The notes: generated from the letters alone by a model not told the origin. Counted from the stretch's first letter, positions 24,224 to 34,493 are shown. The stretch: DNA of 64,000 nt from an uncultured Prevotella sp. (GCA_902464615.1 CABQKA010000004.1:1-64000), one strand, 5' to 3'. Made by a program: numbers and translations.

Positions 24224-27200
24224 ATGTATTCCAATCAAATGCTTGTTTCGGGAAAGTTGCGGACGGCCCGTCCTGGTAAGGGCCGTTGCGTTCCCTGCCG
24301 GTGTGCTTGCGCCGTGGCCGTAGCTTGGCTGGCTGCCTTGTCTCCCACCTGGGCGCAAAGCCAGCGGCCAGACCATGTGAACAATGCCGAGAACGCTTAT
24401 TTCCCTGCTGTTTTTAACCAGGACGGCGGGTCGTGTGGTTCTGCCTCACGCATCGGCTATATGTTCACGTATGAAATCAACGCTTTCCGCGGGGCGGATG
24501 CCTCGCTTCCCGAAAATGTGTACCCGACCCATTTCACCTGGTTACTCACCAACAGCCATTCCGGCAAGGAAGGGATGGCTATGGCCAACGGCGTGCCCAA
24601 TTCCATCGTTTACGGGGGGCCTACTTATTCGCGCCTTTTTGGAAACCAGGACTGCGCTGACAGTGATTTCGGATGGATGCAAGGATACGACAAATGGTAT
24701 TCTGCCATGTTTAACCGTATATCCCGCAACAGCTTTTCTCCTTACGCACTCGATACTGAAAAGGGGCGTGAGTTTGTGAAAAACTGGCTTTGGAACCACC
24801 AAGGCGACTCCGATTTCAAGGCCGGCGGTATCTGTGGCATCGGCGTGGCCAGCGCCTGCAAGCAGGCACCCATCGCGGACGACCCGCAAGGCATCAACGC
24901 CGGGGTCGGCGTGGTCGGGCAGAAATATGTGACCCGCTGGGGCGACGGCGTAGACCACGCCCTGACCATCGTAGGATATGACGACCGCATCGTGTTCGAC
25001 CTTGACGGGAACGGCAAGTTCGGCGAAGAGGGAAAAGACGAGAAAGGTGCGTGGATAATCGTCAACTCCTGGGGAAACGGCTGGGCCAACCACGGCTTCA
25101 TTTACTGCCCGTATAAATACAGTTTCCCCGTCCGCCAGAATGAAGGCGGCGCCTGGCAGCCAGAGTTTTACCACGTCCGCAAGAACTACCGTCCGTTGCG
25201 CACCTTAAAAGTGCGGATGAACTACTCGCGGCGCAGCGAACTGAAACTGAGCGTCGGCGTCTCGGCCGACTTGAACGCGACGCGGCCCGATGTCGTCATC
25301 GACATGGAGCACTTCAAATTTGCCGGCGACGGGCGTTCTGACCGTTCCAAGCGAGGCCTGGAGGCCCGCACGCCTATGCTGGGAAAGTGGGCCGACGGAA
25401 AACTGCACGAAGAGCCTATGGAGTTCGGCTACGACCTGACGGACCTGACTCTCGGGTTCGACCGCAGTCGTCCGCTCAAGTATTTCTTTATCGTGCAGAC
25501 TTCTCCCGAGGCCATCGGTACCGGGCGGCTTGAGACTTGCGGCGTGATTGACTATGAGTTCGACCGTAGCGGCATCGAGACGCCGTTCGATTCTATCGGG
25601 CGCGGGGTGCTTTTGCCCAGCCACGGCGCCCGCACGGTCTTCACGGCAGTGGTGCAGGGCGAGCCGCTTTTTGCCCCGACCAACTTGCGTTGGGTGGGCC
25701 GCACCCTTGCCTGGTCCGCTCCGCAGCAGACGCATTACGAGCGTCGCGGCTACGTGCTTTATCGCGATGGCCAGCCGGCCGATACGCTTCCGGCGCACCC
25801 GGAAAGCTACGCCGGTCCGCTTACGCCCGAATCCACTTATGCGGTGGCCGCACTTTATGCAGTAGGCGATACTCTGCAACCTTCCGTCCGGACTTCGTCC
25901 GTCCGGCTGATGCAACGTCCCGCCGACGGGCAGGCCTTGCACCTCGACAGCAGCGGCTTTGTGATACCCGGCGTCTTTGCCAGCCGTATGGACCATGCGA
26001 CCATTGAGTACTGGTTGCGTCCGCGCTCGTGGCGCAACTGGAATCAGACGGTCGGGCCGGGCTGGGGCAACTTCCTCATGCACGCCAACAACGACGGCTC
26101 TTTCACCGCAGGCTGGGATGCCCATGCACGGATAGACACGCGGCCGGGCCTGGTACGTACCGGCGAATGGATGCACGTGGCGCTGACCGTTGCGCGCGAC
26201 ACCATGACGCTCTATCTGAACGGCGAGCCTGTCGACACGCTGCGCGGACGCCGCCGGCACGGATTGGGAGGCTTCGGCGACCTGCCTTTCGGCAACAGCG
26301 CTGCAGGGGCCATAGACGGCGACCTTGCCGAGGTGCGTGTCTGGAACACGGCGCGCACGGCCGAGGAGATTCGCAGCGCAATGCACCATTGCTATGCTGC
26401 GGCAGGAATTCCCCCGACGTTGCTCGCTTACTATCGCGGCAATGTGGATCAGAGCGACTCGACTGCAGTACTTTACGACTACGTCGGCGACCGTTCCGCA
26501 CCGCTTGCCTCGTTCGGCCATTTTGCCGTGGCTTCTTCACAGCCGGAAGTGAGCCTTCCTTCCGGCGCTACGGTCGCTTACCGTAAACCGGCGGGCAAAC
26601 TTGTGGCCGGCAATGAATATGGATTCGAGGCACTGTGCTCCCCGGCTGTTTCAGAGACGGAGTGGACGGTTGCCTACACGGATGGGGAGAAGCGCGACGA
26701 GCTTTATTCCAGTATTTCCTCGGCTAAGCCCCGTTTCGTTTTCCCTAAGCCCGGTATTTACGAAGTGACGTTGGCCGGACGCACTGCCAGCGGACAAAGC
26801 GTCAGCCATACGGACACGGTGAGCGTGGCCAAGGAGACTTTCGACGCGGAATTCCGTTTTTCACAGTCTGAAGGTGCGGCAGGCGAGCGCATCAGCTTCC
26901 TACCGCTGAAACCTGTTCCCGGCCTGCGCTATGAGTGGACCATGAAAGGCGCCGACTCCGTTTACGCCGCAACTATGAATGCGGCCGCCACATATCCTAC
27001 GGCCGGCGACTATCGCGTGAAACTTGTCGTGACGGACCCGGCCACGGGACGCCGCCGCCATGCGACCGAGCGGCTGCGTGTACATAACGTGGCGCCCGAC
27101 CCGGCCTTCGAGCTTTCGCCCATGGTCTTGCAGCGCGGCCAGAAAGTGACCCTGACAGACCGCAGCCGTTACCAGCCGACCTCCTGGCAGTGGGCCGTCG

Positions 27201-28564
27201 ACAGCCGCCGTATGGCCTACCGTGCCGAAGGGCGGACTGCGGAACTGGAAATGATCGCTCCCGGCGTTTACGACGTGACGTTGACCGTGGCCAACGAGGA
27301 AGGCACACGGTCGGTAACCCGCAAGGCCGCATTGACAGTCTGCAACGCCGACAGCAAGAACGGTCTGAACTTCGGCAACCAGGCTGCCGCCGTGACGGCA
27401 GAGGGAAATCCATTGGGGGGAGCAGTTTCCGCCATGACGCTGGAGTGGTGGATGAACGCGCGCACGGCCGACCGCTTGGCCGGTATGGGCGACGCGGCGG
27501 CTACCTGGCAGCTGGTGGGCGAGCGTAACGGCCGGCTTACTTTCTGGGCCGACAGTGCGAAGGTCGCTACCGGTGCGGACTTTGTGAAGTTCGGCCAGTG
27601 GCACCACTATGCGGTCAGCTTCGACGGCGGAAAGGTGACTTTCTGGCGCGACGGCGAAGCCGTGCACACGGCTACCTTGAAACGCGGCCAGAAAGAAGTG
27701 GCGCAATTGCCCGACATAGCCGCTTTGCGCCTTGGCGGCGAGGTCACGCCGATGAACGCTGTGATCGACGAGCTGCGCCTATGGGGTAAGGCTCTCGATG
27801 CCTCAACCTTGCAACGTTATGCCAATGCCCCCGTGGCCGACGTTTCCGCTGCACAGCGCGCGGACGGTTTGTGCCTCTATTATGACTTTAACCAGAACGG
27901 CGGGGATGTGCGCGATGCAGCCCGTCCGGAGCGTGCCGGACGCCGCACCGGTTTCGGACCCGACGGCGATGCCTGGGGATTGTCGTCGGGCGTGTTCAGC
28001 CTGAACTTCGAAACGCCGATGGAAGACCTGACGGCACAGTGCCTCCCTCCCTCGGCACGTCCTTTCGCCACGACCGGGCAAACGGTCAATACGAAAGATG
28101 CCAAACGTTTTGAGGCCTTCCGCTCGGAAGCTACGGCTAACGGATGGTTCGTGGAGAACTATGCCGGCACGGACACGCTGCGCACCGGTGTCCACGTGGA
28201 CCATAACAAGAGCGACGCGCTGACGGTGACGACCGGATGGGACGGTTTCGCCCGCTCTTTGGACAACCATAAGTTCTACTGCACGGTGAAACTGCCGGCC
28301 GGCCGCTACGAGCTGGCCGTGGAGAGCGAAAACGGCCTGCCCGGCGGAGGCAGCCGCCTGGTAGCCGCCGCCGGAAAAGGGCTGCCAGACCTTTCCGATG
28401 TGGACGGGGCCATAGCTTCCGCACCGCTCTCGGACGGCCGCATGGCTTTTGTCTTGGACCGTGAGACGGAAATATCGTTGGGCATACTGTTCCAGCTACA
28501 AGGCAATTCGTGCATCACTATTGACCGGATTTGCCTGCGTCGTACAGCGATGCAGGAACCGTAA
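24224..28564 (+). CDS. Giant secreted protein: papain-like domain, two LamG and PKD-like domains
   Basis: About 1446 residues from the ATG at 24224, with a long basic signal sequence ending near PTWAQS. The papain-like domain (about 52-305) has the conserved His245 (VDHALTIVGYD) and Asn281 (IIVNSWGNGW) of C1 peptidases. The nucleophile region reads NQDGGSCGSAS: aligned with papain QGSCGSCW, the only cysteine (Cys71) falls at the disulfide position and Ala74 at the nucleophile. A beta linker is followed by LamG 1 (about 570-742), two or three PKD-like domains (about 785-1040, FELSPMVLQRGQKVTLTDRS), LamG 2 (about 1046-1222) and a C-terminal beta domain (about 1292-1435, LPAGRYELAVESENG). It may be an adhesin or glycan-binding pseudoprotease, or a protease with a shifted cysteine. 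It is monocistronic. Confidence 0.8.
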   Translation: MYSNQMLVSGKLRTARPGKGRCVPCRCACAVAVAWLAALSPTWAQSQRPDHVNNAENAYFPAVFNQDGGSCGSASRIGYMFTYEINAFRGADASLPENVYPTHFTWLLTNSHSGKEGMAMANGVPNSIVYGGPTYSRLFGNQDCADSDFGWMQGYDKWYSAMFNRISRNSFSPYALDTEKGREFVKNWLWNHQGDSDFKAGGICGIGVASACKQAPIADDPQGINAGVGVVGQKYVTRWGDGVDHALTIVGYDDRIVFDLDGNGKFGEEGKDEKGAWIIVNSWGNGWANHGFIYCPYKYSFPVRQNEGGAWQPEFYHVRKNYRPLRTLKVRMNYSRRSELKLSVGVSADLNATRPDVVIDMEHFKFAGDGRSDRSKRGLEARTPMLGKWADGKLHEEPMEFGYDLTDLTLGFDRSRPLKYFFIVQTSPEAIGTGRLETCGVIDYEFDRSGIETPFDSIGRGVLLPSHGARTVFTAVVQGEPLFAPTNLRWVGRTLAWSAPQQTHYERRGYVLYRDGQPADTLPAHPESYAGPLTPESTYAVAALYAVGDTLQPSVRTSSVRLMQRPADGQALHLDSSGFVIPGVFASRMDHATIEYWLRPRSWRNWNQTVGPGWGNFLMHANNDGSFTAGWDAHARIDTRPGLVRTGEWMHVALTVARDTMTLYLNGEPVDTLRGRRRHGLGGFGDLPFGNSAAGAIDGDLAEVRVWNTARTAEEIRSAMHHCYAAAGIPPTLLAYYRGNVDQSDSTAVLYDYVGDRSAPLASFGHFAVASSQPEVSLPSGATVAYRKPAGKLVAGNEYGFEALCSPAVSETEWTVAYTDGEKRDELYSSISSAKPRFVFPKPGIYEVTLAGRTASGQSVSHTDTVSVAKETFDAEFRFSQSEGAAGERISFLPLKPVPGLRYEWTMKGADSVYAATMNAAATYPTAGDYRVKLVVTDPATGRRRHATERLRVHNVAPDPAFELSPMVLQRGQKVTLTDRSRYQPTSWQWAVDSRRMAYRAEGRTAELEMIAPGVYDVTLTVANEEGTRSVTRKAALTVCNADSKNGLNFGNQAAAVTAEGNPLGGAVSAMTLEWWMNARTADRLAGMGDAAATWQLVGERNGRLTFWADSAKVATGADFVKFGQWHHYAVSFDGGKVTFWRDGEAVHTATLKRGQKEVAQLPDIAALRLGGEVTPMNAVIDELRLWGKALDASTLQRYANAPVADVSAAQRADGLCLYYDFNQNGGDVRDAARPERAGRRTGFGPDGDAWGLSSGVFSLNFETPMEDLTAQCLPPSARPFATTGQTVNTKDAKRFEAFRSEATANGWFVENYAGTDTLRTGVHVDHNKSDALTVTTGWDGFARSLDNHKFYCTVKLPAGRYELAVESENGLPGGGSRLVAAAGKGLPDLSDVDGAIASAPLSDGRMAFVLDRETEISLGILFQLQGNSCITIDRICLRRTAMQEP

Positions 28565-28585
28565 GGGCTACGGCCTGACCGGTAC

Positions 28586-28647
28586 GCTAAAAAAATAGCC
28601 CCCCGGAAACGAAGGACAGGGAACTGTTCCTTACGTTTCCGGGGGGC
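28586..28647 (-). terminator. Strong terminator between convergent genes
   Basis: GCCCCCCGGAAACGAAGGA (28598-28616) pairs with TCCTTACGTTTCCGGGGGGC (28628-28647) with one bulged A. The T run (TATTTTTTTAG, minus strand, 28586-28597) terminates the HAD gene. The same stem probably also stops the long plus-strand gene. Confidence 0.8.
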
Positions 28648-28680
28648 GTCGTTTGGTTCTGTAGTCTGGCGTTGCGGCTG

Positions 28681-29406
28681 TCAGAACTCTTGGGCCAGCT
28701 CGTCCCACCTGGTGCAGCATTCCTCCATATTGGGAAAAAGGAGGTCGGCCCCTTCGTTGAGGAGAGTGCTGTCGGGCAGCGGGCCGGTGTTTACGGCAAT
28801 GGTGAAAATCCGTGCTGCCACTGCCGACTGCACGCCAAGGGGTGCATTTTCGACAACGATGGCTTCCCATGGCTGTAAACCGGCTTTTTCCAGCCCGAGG
28901 AGGTAAGGCTCGGGCGACGGTTTCCCATGCTTGACATCCTTGCTTGAGACTACATGTTCCGGCGAGAAATATCCGGGATAGCTGTGTTCCAAACGGTCGA
29001 GCAACGAGCGCTGGCCGCTTCCCGTAACAACGAAAATGCCCATGCCCGAGGCTTTTACCTTGGCCAGCATGCCGGCTGCGCCAGGCATGGGCGCAGCTTC
29101 GGGGCACATGTTGAAAAGGCGGCATTTTTCTGCGTAGATTTGCTCGATTTCTTGCTCTGTGGCCTCGCGGTGCCAGCAGCGCCGGGCCAGGATGTTGATG
29201 GTCGATGCTCCCGTGCGGCCTTCGTGCATGTAGGCTTCGTGTGGAGTCATTTCCAGTCCGAACTGGGTGCAGACCTGTGCCCAAGTGTGGGCGTGGTTGG
29301 GCATGGAGTCGAAAAGCACACCGTCCATATCGAAAAGCACGGCCTTCGGGGAGAATGCCTCGAAGCCGTGCTTTGTCAGATAGTGTTGTATCGTTTTTTC
29401 AAACAT
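28681..29406 (-). CDS. HAD-superfamily hydrolase (beta-phosphoglucomutase-like)
   Basis: 241 residues from the ATG at 29406. Motif I is FDMDGVLFDSMP (nucleophile and acid aspartates of DxDGV), motif II FVVTGSG, motif III the lysine in KHGKPSPEPY, and motif IV VVENAPLGVQSAV, where the usual E-D/N is present. The cap is the helical type of the phosphoglucomutase and phosphatase branch. It probably dephosphorylates or isomerises a sugar phosphate; the sequence does not decide which. It lies 81 bases after pgi, likely in the same transcript. Confidence 0.82.
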   Translation of the reverse strand: MFEKTIQHYLTKHGFEAFSPKAVLFDMDGVLFDSMPNHAHTWAQVCTQFGLEMTPHEAYMHEGRTGASTINILARRCWHREATEQEIEQIYAEKCRLFNMCPEAAPMPGAAGMLAKVKASGMGIFVVTGSGQRSLLDRLEHSYPGYFSPEHVVSSKDVKHGKPSPEPYLLGLEKAGLQPWEAIVVENAPLGVQSAVAARIFTIAVNTGPLPDSTLLNEGADLLFPNMEECCTRWDELAQEF

Positions 29407-29487
29407 AGAAACAGTCAGAACAAACGGTGAAACAGGTCGCCCGGTAATGCCAGCCAATGCTGGCCATTGGCCCGGACGAATGGGAAA

Positions 29488-30837
29488 TCAGCGGGTCAGA
29501 CGCTCGCGGATGGCTTTGCTCTCGGCTTCGTAGCCGGGCTTGTCGAGCAGGGCGAACATGTTTTTCTTGTAGGCTTCTACGCCAGGCTGATTGAAAGCGT
29601 TGACGCCGAGCAACTGTCCGCTGATGCCGCAGGCACGTTCGAAGAAATAGATGAGTTGGCCAACGTAGTAAGCATTGAGTTTAGGGAGCACAATGCGTAT
29701 ATTGGGCACCCCGCCGTCGACGTGGGCCAGCTGTGTGCCCAGTTCAGCCATCTTGTTGACTTCGTCCACCCGTTTGCCCTCCAGGAAGTTCAGGCCGTCA
29801 AGGTTGGCGTCGTCGTGCGGGACGTGGAGCGTATGTTCCGGTTCTTCGACGGAAACGACGGTCTCGAAGATTGTGCGTTCGCCTTGCTGAATCCATTGGC
29901 CCATGGAGTGAAGGTCTGTGGTGAAGTCTACGGCAGCGGGGAAGATGCCTTTCCCGTCCTTGCCCTCGCTTTCTCCGTAGAGCTGTTTCCACCATTCGTT
30001 CATGTAGTGGAGCTTGGGCTGGAAGTTGACAAGGATTTCAATCTTCTTTCCGGCGGCGTAGAGGGCATTGCGCAGTGCGGCGTAGCGTTCGGCTACGTTT
30101 TCTTCGTAGGGGACTTGGCTGCCGGTGGCTTTTTCCATGTCGGCCGCTCCCTGGAGCAGGGCTTCGATGTCGAAGCCGGCGCAGGCGATGGGCAGCAGTC
30201 CGACCGGAGTGAGCACGGAGAAACGTCCGCCGACATTGTCGGGTATGACAAAGCTCTTGTATCCTTCACGGTCTGCCTGTGTGCGTGCGGCGCCGCGGTG
30301 GGCATCCGTGATGGCGACGATGACTTGGCGTGCGACGTCGACGCCGCGTTCTTCTTCGCAGAAACGGCGGAGCAGGCGGAAGGCCAAGGCTGTCTCGGTC
30401 GTCGTTCCGGATTTGGAGATGTTGATAACGCCAAAGCGTTTCCCTTTCAGATAGTCGCACAGTTCGGCCAGGTAGTCCTCGCCAATGTTGTTGCCGGCAA
30501 AGAGCATGACGGGATTCTTACGCTCCGTCTGAAGCCAGTCGAAACTGTTGCCCAAGGCTTCAATGACGGCACGGGCGCCCAGATAGCTGCCTCCGATTCC
30601 GGCAACGACGATGACGTCGCACAGTTCGCGCAGGCGAGTGGCAGTTGATTTCAGATCGCCAATCAACTCGGCCGGGAACGTGGAAGGCAGATGAAGCCAG
30701 CCTAAAAAGTCATTGCCGGGGCAGCTGCCGCTTTCGAGCGCAGTCTGTGCGGCCTTTACATTTGAAGCCCATGCCTCCATGGCGCCGTCGGCCAAGAAAC
30801 GGGCTGCTTTGTCAATTTCCAAACGAAGATTTTCCAT
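29488..30837 (-). CDS. pgi: Glucose-6-phosphate isomerase
   Basis: Interconverts glucose-6-P and fructose-6-P in the cytoplasm. 449 residues from the ATG at 30837, the length of the short bacterial form. Landmarks are the phosphate loop VVAGIGGSYLGARA (about 77-90), NISKSGTTTETALAFR and the signature-like QWIQQGERTIFETV. The frame stays open to 30897, but that ATG lies within the -7 element of the promoter at 30895-30926, which argues for the later start. The HAD hydrolase follows it. Confidence 0.95.
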   Translation of the reverse strand: MENLRLEIDKAARFLADGAMEAWASNVKAAQTALESGSCPGNDFLGWLHLPSTFPAELIGDLKSTATRLRELCDVIVVAGIGGSYLGARAVIEALGNSFDWLQTERKNPVMLFAGNNIGEDYLAELCDYLKGKRFGVINISKSGTTTETALAFRLLRRFCEEERGVDVARQVIVAITDAHRGAARTQADREGYKSFVIPDNVGGRFSVLTPVGLLPIACAGFDIEALLQGAADMEKATGSQVPYEENVAERYAALRNALYAAGKKIEILVNFQPKLHYMNEWWKQLYGESEGKDGKGIFPAAVDFTTDLHSMGQWIQQGERTIFETVVSVEEPEHTLHVPHDDANLDGLNFLEGKRVDEVNKMAELGTQLAHVDGGVPNIRIVLPKLNAYYVGQLIYFFERACGISGQLLGVNAFNQPGVEAYKKNMFALLDKPGYEAESKAIRERLTR

Positions 30838-30894
30838 GTTTGTAGTAACTTGTTGATATTGAATAATCAAATCCGTAGGTGGTAAAGTCCCGTA

Positions 30895-30926
30895 CAAATT
30901 TACGGCAAGACGGGAGAAGGACCAAG
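30895..30926 (-). promoter_or_regulatory. Promoter for pgi
   Basis: On the minus strand CTTG (30923-30926), 20 bases, TAAATTTG (30895-30902). The -7 is consensus and the -33 has one mismatch. It fixes the pgi start at 30837. Confidence 0.65.
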
Positions 30927-30978
30927 CGGCAGGCCGTTTTTTGTGGGGCTGGCGGTCTCTTTCACGGTGTGTTTCGGC

Positions 30979-33900
30979 TCAGGCCCGTTGCGGCGCAGGT
31001 TGCAGCATGTCCCGCAATATTTGCACCGCATCCGCTACGCTTCTGACTTGGGCAATGCTCATGCGGCGCTTGTCGTGGTCCTGCCGCAATTGGCATGTGC
31101 GGTAGTGCGAGGTTGCGTAGGCCAGGATGTTGCCGAAGACCGCGCTGGAGTAGAAGGGGCTGTCAATGCGGGATACGAAGTAGAGCGTCAGACGTCCTTG
31201 TTTGAGAACGAGGCGTTCGGCGCCGGCCTGGCGTCCCAGACGGCGGAGCGGCGAAATAAGCAGCAGTTCTTCACCTTCGGCGGGAAGAGGCCCGAAACGG
31301 TCCTCAAGCCGTTGGCGGAATTGCTGGAGTTCCTCGTCGGAAGAAAGGCTGTCGAGCTCGCGATAAAGTAGCATACGCTCGGCGCTCCCGGGAACGTAGT
31401 CCTCCGGAAGATACGCGTGCAGGTCGCAGTCTACGGTGCAGTCGTCAACGAAATCTTCTCCGCTGAGTTGGATGGTGCGTTCGGGGGCGTCGGCAAACAG
31501 TTCGGCAAACTCATCGTTTTTGAGTTCGGCTACCGCTTGAGCCAGGATTTTCTGATAAGTTTCATAGCCAAGGTCGGCTATAAACCCGCTTTGTTCAGCT
31601 CCCAACAGATTTCCTGCGCCCCGGATGTCGAGGTCTTGCATGGCGATGTGTATGCCGCTGCCTAAGTCGCTGAAGTTTTCGATTGCCTGCAGGCGGCGCC
31701 GGGCATCGTCGCGCAGTTGGGACAGCGGCGGGGCCAGCAGATAGCAAAAAGCCTTCCTGCCAGCCCGGCCGACTCTGCCGCGCATTTGGTGCAGGTCCGA
31801 CAAGCCGAAGTGGTGAGCGGAGTCAATAATGATCGTGTTGGCGTTGGGGATGTCGATGCCGTTTTCGACAATAGTCGTCGAGATGAGAACGTCGTAATCG
31901 TAATTGACGAACCCCAAAATAATCTTCTCAAGTTCGGCAGGAGGCATTTGTCCGTGGCCTATGGCGATGCGGGCATCCGGAACATATTTGTGGACCAAGT
32001 CTGCGAGATGGGGCAACGAGGCAACGCGATGGGTAACAATATAAACCTGGCCGTTCCTGCTCATTTCAAAATTGATGGCCTCGGCGATGATTTCGTGGCC
32101 GAACGTATGTACCTCGGTCTGGATAGGGTATCGGTTGGGTGGAGGTGTCTGGATGACGGAAAAGTCGCGTGCACCCATCAACGAGAATTGGAGGGTGCGG
32201 GGAATGGGAGTTGCTGAAAGGGTAAGCGTGTCGATGTTGACTTTGAGCTGCCGAAGTTTTTCTTTGACAGCCACACCGAACTTCTGCTCTTCGTCGATGA
32301 TGAGCAAACCGAGGTCCTTGAAGCGGACGCCTTTACCTATGAGTTTATGTGTGCCGATAATGATGTTGATATTTCCTTCGGCAAGATCTTTGAGGACGGA
32401 CTTCGTTTGTTGTGTGGAGCGTGCCCGGCTCAAATAGTCTACACGGACCGGGAAATCCTTAAGACGGTTGGTGAATGTCTTGTAGTGTTGCCATGCCAAT
32501 ACGGTGGTGGGGACGAGGACGGCCACTTGCTTGTTGTCGCACGTGGCTTTCAAGGCAGCGCGGACGGCAATTTCCGTTTTCCCGAATCCAACGTCGCCGC
32601 ATACGAGGCGGTCCATCGGACGCGGACTTTCCATATCGGCTTTAACTTCGCGCGTGACTTTGAGCTGGTCCGGCGTGTCTTCATAGGCAAAACTTGCTTC
32701 CAGTTCGTGCTGTAGGAAAGTGTCGTGAGAGAAAGCAAAGCCTTTTTCTTCTTTGCGGCGTGCGTAAAGACGAATGAGATCGCGCGCAATGTCTTTTATT
32801 TTTTTCTTGGTGCGGTCTTTCAGTTTTTCCCATGCCCCTGTGCCCAAACGGCTCAGGTGTGGAGGCTCTCCGTCTTTTCCTTTATATTTGCTTACTTTGT
32901 GCAGGGAATGGATGGATACGAATACTACATCGTCGTTTTGGAACGTCAGTTTAATCATTTCCTGGCTGTTGCCGTCAGGGCCGGAGACGCGGACCAATCC
33001 GGCGAAGCGTCCTACACCATGGTCGACGTGGACTACGTAGTCGCCTGGCTCAAACTGCATGAGCTCTTTGAGCGAGAGGGCCATTTTTGCGTCGCGTGCA
33101 TGGTCACTGCGCAGGTTGTATTTGTGGAAACGGTCAAAGATTTGATGGTCTGTGAAAAGGCAAATGTGCAGATCGTTGTCTGTGAAGCCTTCGTGCAAGG
33201 TGTGGGCAACAGCCTGGAAAGCGCATCCGCCCCCAGTCTCGTCAAGAATGTTGCGCAGACGTTCGTTTTGTTTGGGACTGCCAGCGAGAATATATAACTG
33301 ATAGCCAGATGCGAGAAGTTCGGTAAACGAGGTTCGCACGAGTTCGAACTTTTTGTGATAGAGCGGCTGCGGTGTAATGTGGAAATGAACTACAGCCTCG
33401 GCTGTTCCTGTCGGGCGCGTGCCGATTTCTATGCATTGTAGAGGCTGAAGCCCACGGAACAGTCTTTCGCCATTGATAAGGCGTGAATCGCGGTTGAGTC
33501 GTTCAAACCGTTCATCTTCTTCTATTTCGGATGTGGCTTCCTGCTCAAGGATGGCTTGCCGTGCGAATCCTTCTTTATATATATTATTGACCGTATCGTA
33601 TATGAAAGCCTTATCGCGGACTACCAAACAGGTGTCAGGGGGCAAACAATCGGGGAACGGGCGGAGTTGGCTGTCAATCTCTTGCAGGTCGGGCACAATG
33701 CTACCTTCCTTCAGGCGTTCCTTGGACAGCTGCGTTTGTACTTCAAAAGTTCTGATGGAGTCGATTTCGTCGCCGAAAAAGTCTATGCGGTATGGGAAGT
33801 CGGATGAGAATGAATACACGTCAAGGATGCTGCCTCGTATGGCGTATTCCCCCGGTTCGTAGACGTAGTCCCGGCGTCTGAATCCCAGATTTTGTAGGCG

Positions 33901-34416
33901 TTTCCCTAATTCTGTGAGGTCTTGTAAATCGCCTTCTGCCAAGTGTATGGAGTTGTCCGTGATGGTTTTCCAAGAAGCGACACGCTCTGCGACGGCTGCG
34001 GGATAGCTTACGATGTAGATTCGGCGTGACGCAGATAGAGCACCGTCATTGTCCTCCGTAACAAGGCGCGAGAGCCGGTTGAGCACTTCTGTCCTCAAAA
34101 TTTCGTTGGCAGCATCGCGTTGGGCGTATTTCACGGCCCGGCGGTAGGTAGATGGGTAGAAAAGTACGAAATCGTCGCCTAACAATTGTACGAGGTCGTG
34201 GTAAAAATAGCCGGCTTCCTCTTCATCATTGAGTAGAAACAGGAATGGACGTTCTGTTTGTAAGCGTAATGTCAATGCCGCAAAGACGACTGGGGCAGAC
34301 GACGCACGCAGCCCTTCGCAGAAAACGGCGTTGGGCGCTTTCTGTTCTAATATCTTTGTCAGGCCCGCTATTTGAGAATGTCTGGCGTATAAGGGTAATA
34401 GTTCTTTTAGGTCCAT
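30979..34416 (-). CDS. mfd: Transcription-repair coupling factor
   Basis: An ATP-dependent translocase that removes RNA polymerase stalled at DNA lesions and recruits UvrA. 1145 residues from the ATG at 34416, as in related bacteria. The N-terminal UvrB-like module (AEEAGYFYHDLVQLLG region) is followed by the RNA-polymerase-interacting Tudor-like domain (EPGDYVVHVDHGVGRFAGL). The RecG-like motor has the Walker A GDVGFGKTEIAVRAAL (near 605), the DEEQKFGV box (near 707), GRVGRAG, and the C-terminal TRCF domain. It is separated from ppiD by a 77-base gap with a hairpin. Confidence 0.96.
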   Translation of the reverse strand: MDLKELLPLYARHSQIAGLTKILEQKAPNAVFCEGLRASSAPVVFAALTLRLQTERPFLFLLNDEEEAGYFYHDLVQLLGDDFVLFYPSTYRRAVKYAQRDAANEILRTEVLNRLSRLVTEDNDGALSASRRIYIVSYPAAVAERVASWKTITDNSIHLAEGDLQDLTELGKRLQNLGFRRRDYVYEPGEYAIRGSILDVYSFSSDFPYRIDFFGDEIDSIRTFEVQTQLSKERLKEGSIVPDLQEIDSQLRPFPDCLPPDTCLVVRDKAFIYDTVNNIYKEGFARQAILEQEATSEIEEDERFERLNRDSRLINGERLFRGLQPLQCIEIGTRPTGTAEAVVHFHITPQPLYHKKFELVRTSFTELLASGYQLYILAGSPKQNERLRNILDETGGGCAFQAVAHTLHEGFTDNDLHICLFTDHQIFDRFHKYNLRSDHARDAKMALSLKELMQFEPGDYVVHVDHGVGRFAGLVRVSGPDGNSQEMIKLTFQNDDVVFVSIHSLHKVSKYKGKDGEPPHLSRLGTGAWEKLKDRTKKKIKDIARDLIRLYARRKEEKGFAFSHDTFLQHELEASFAYEDTPDQLKVTREVKADMESPRPMDRLVCGDVGFGKTEIAVRAALKATCDNKQVAVLVPTTVLAWQHYKTFTNRLKDFPVRVDYLSRARSTQQTKSVLKDLAEGNINIIIGTHKLIGKGVRFKDLGLLIIDEEQKFGVAVKEKLRQLKVNIDTLTLSATPIPRTLQFSLMGARDFSVIQTPPPNRYPIQTEVHTFGHEIIAEAINFEMSRNGQVYIVTHRVASLPHLADLVHKYVPDARIAIGHGQMPPAELEKIILGFVNYDYDVLISTTIVENGIDIPNANTIIIDSAHHFGLSDLHQMRGRVGRAGRKAFCYLLAPPLSQLRDDARRRLQAIENFSDLGSGIHIAMQDLDIRGAGNLLGAEQSGFIADLGYETYQKILAQAVAELKNDEFAELFADAPERTIQLSGEDFVDDCTVDCDLHAYLPEDYVPGSAERMLLYRELDSLSSDEELQQFRQRLEDRFGPLPAEGEELLLISPLRRLGRQAGAERLVLKQGRLTLYFVSRIDSPFYSSAVFGNILAYATSHYRTCQLRQDHDKRRMSIAQVRSVADAVQILRDMLQPAPQRA

Positions 34417-34431
34417 GTAAGAATCGGCTGG

Positions 34432-34468
34432 CAAAACAGAGCCGCCCACCGGAAGGGCGGACGGCTCT
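34432..34468 (-). terminator. Hairpin between ppiD-like gene and mfd
   Basis: On the minus strand AGAGCCGTCCGCCC (34455-34468) pairs with GGGCGGCTCT (34438-34447) with a bulge, followed by GTTTTG. A moderate terminator or attenuator in front of mfd. Confidence 0.5.
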
Positions 34469-34493
34469 GGAAAGGTTTTTTCTGTAAAAGCTT

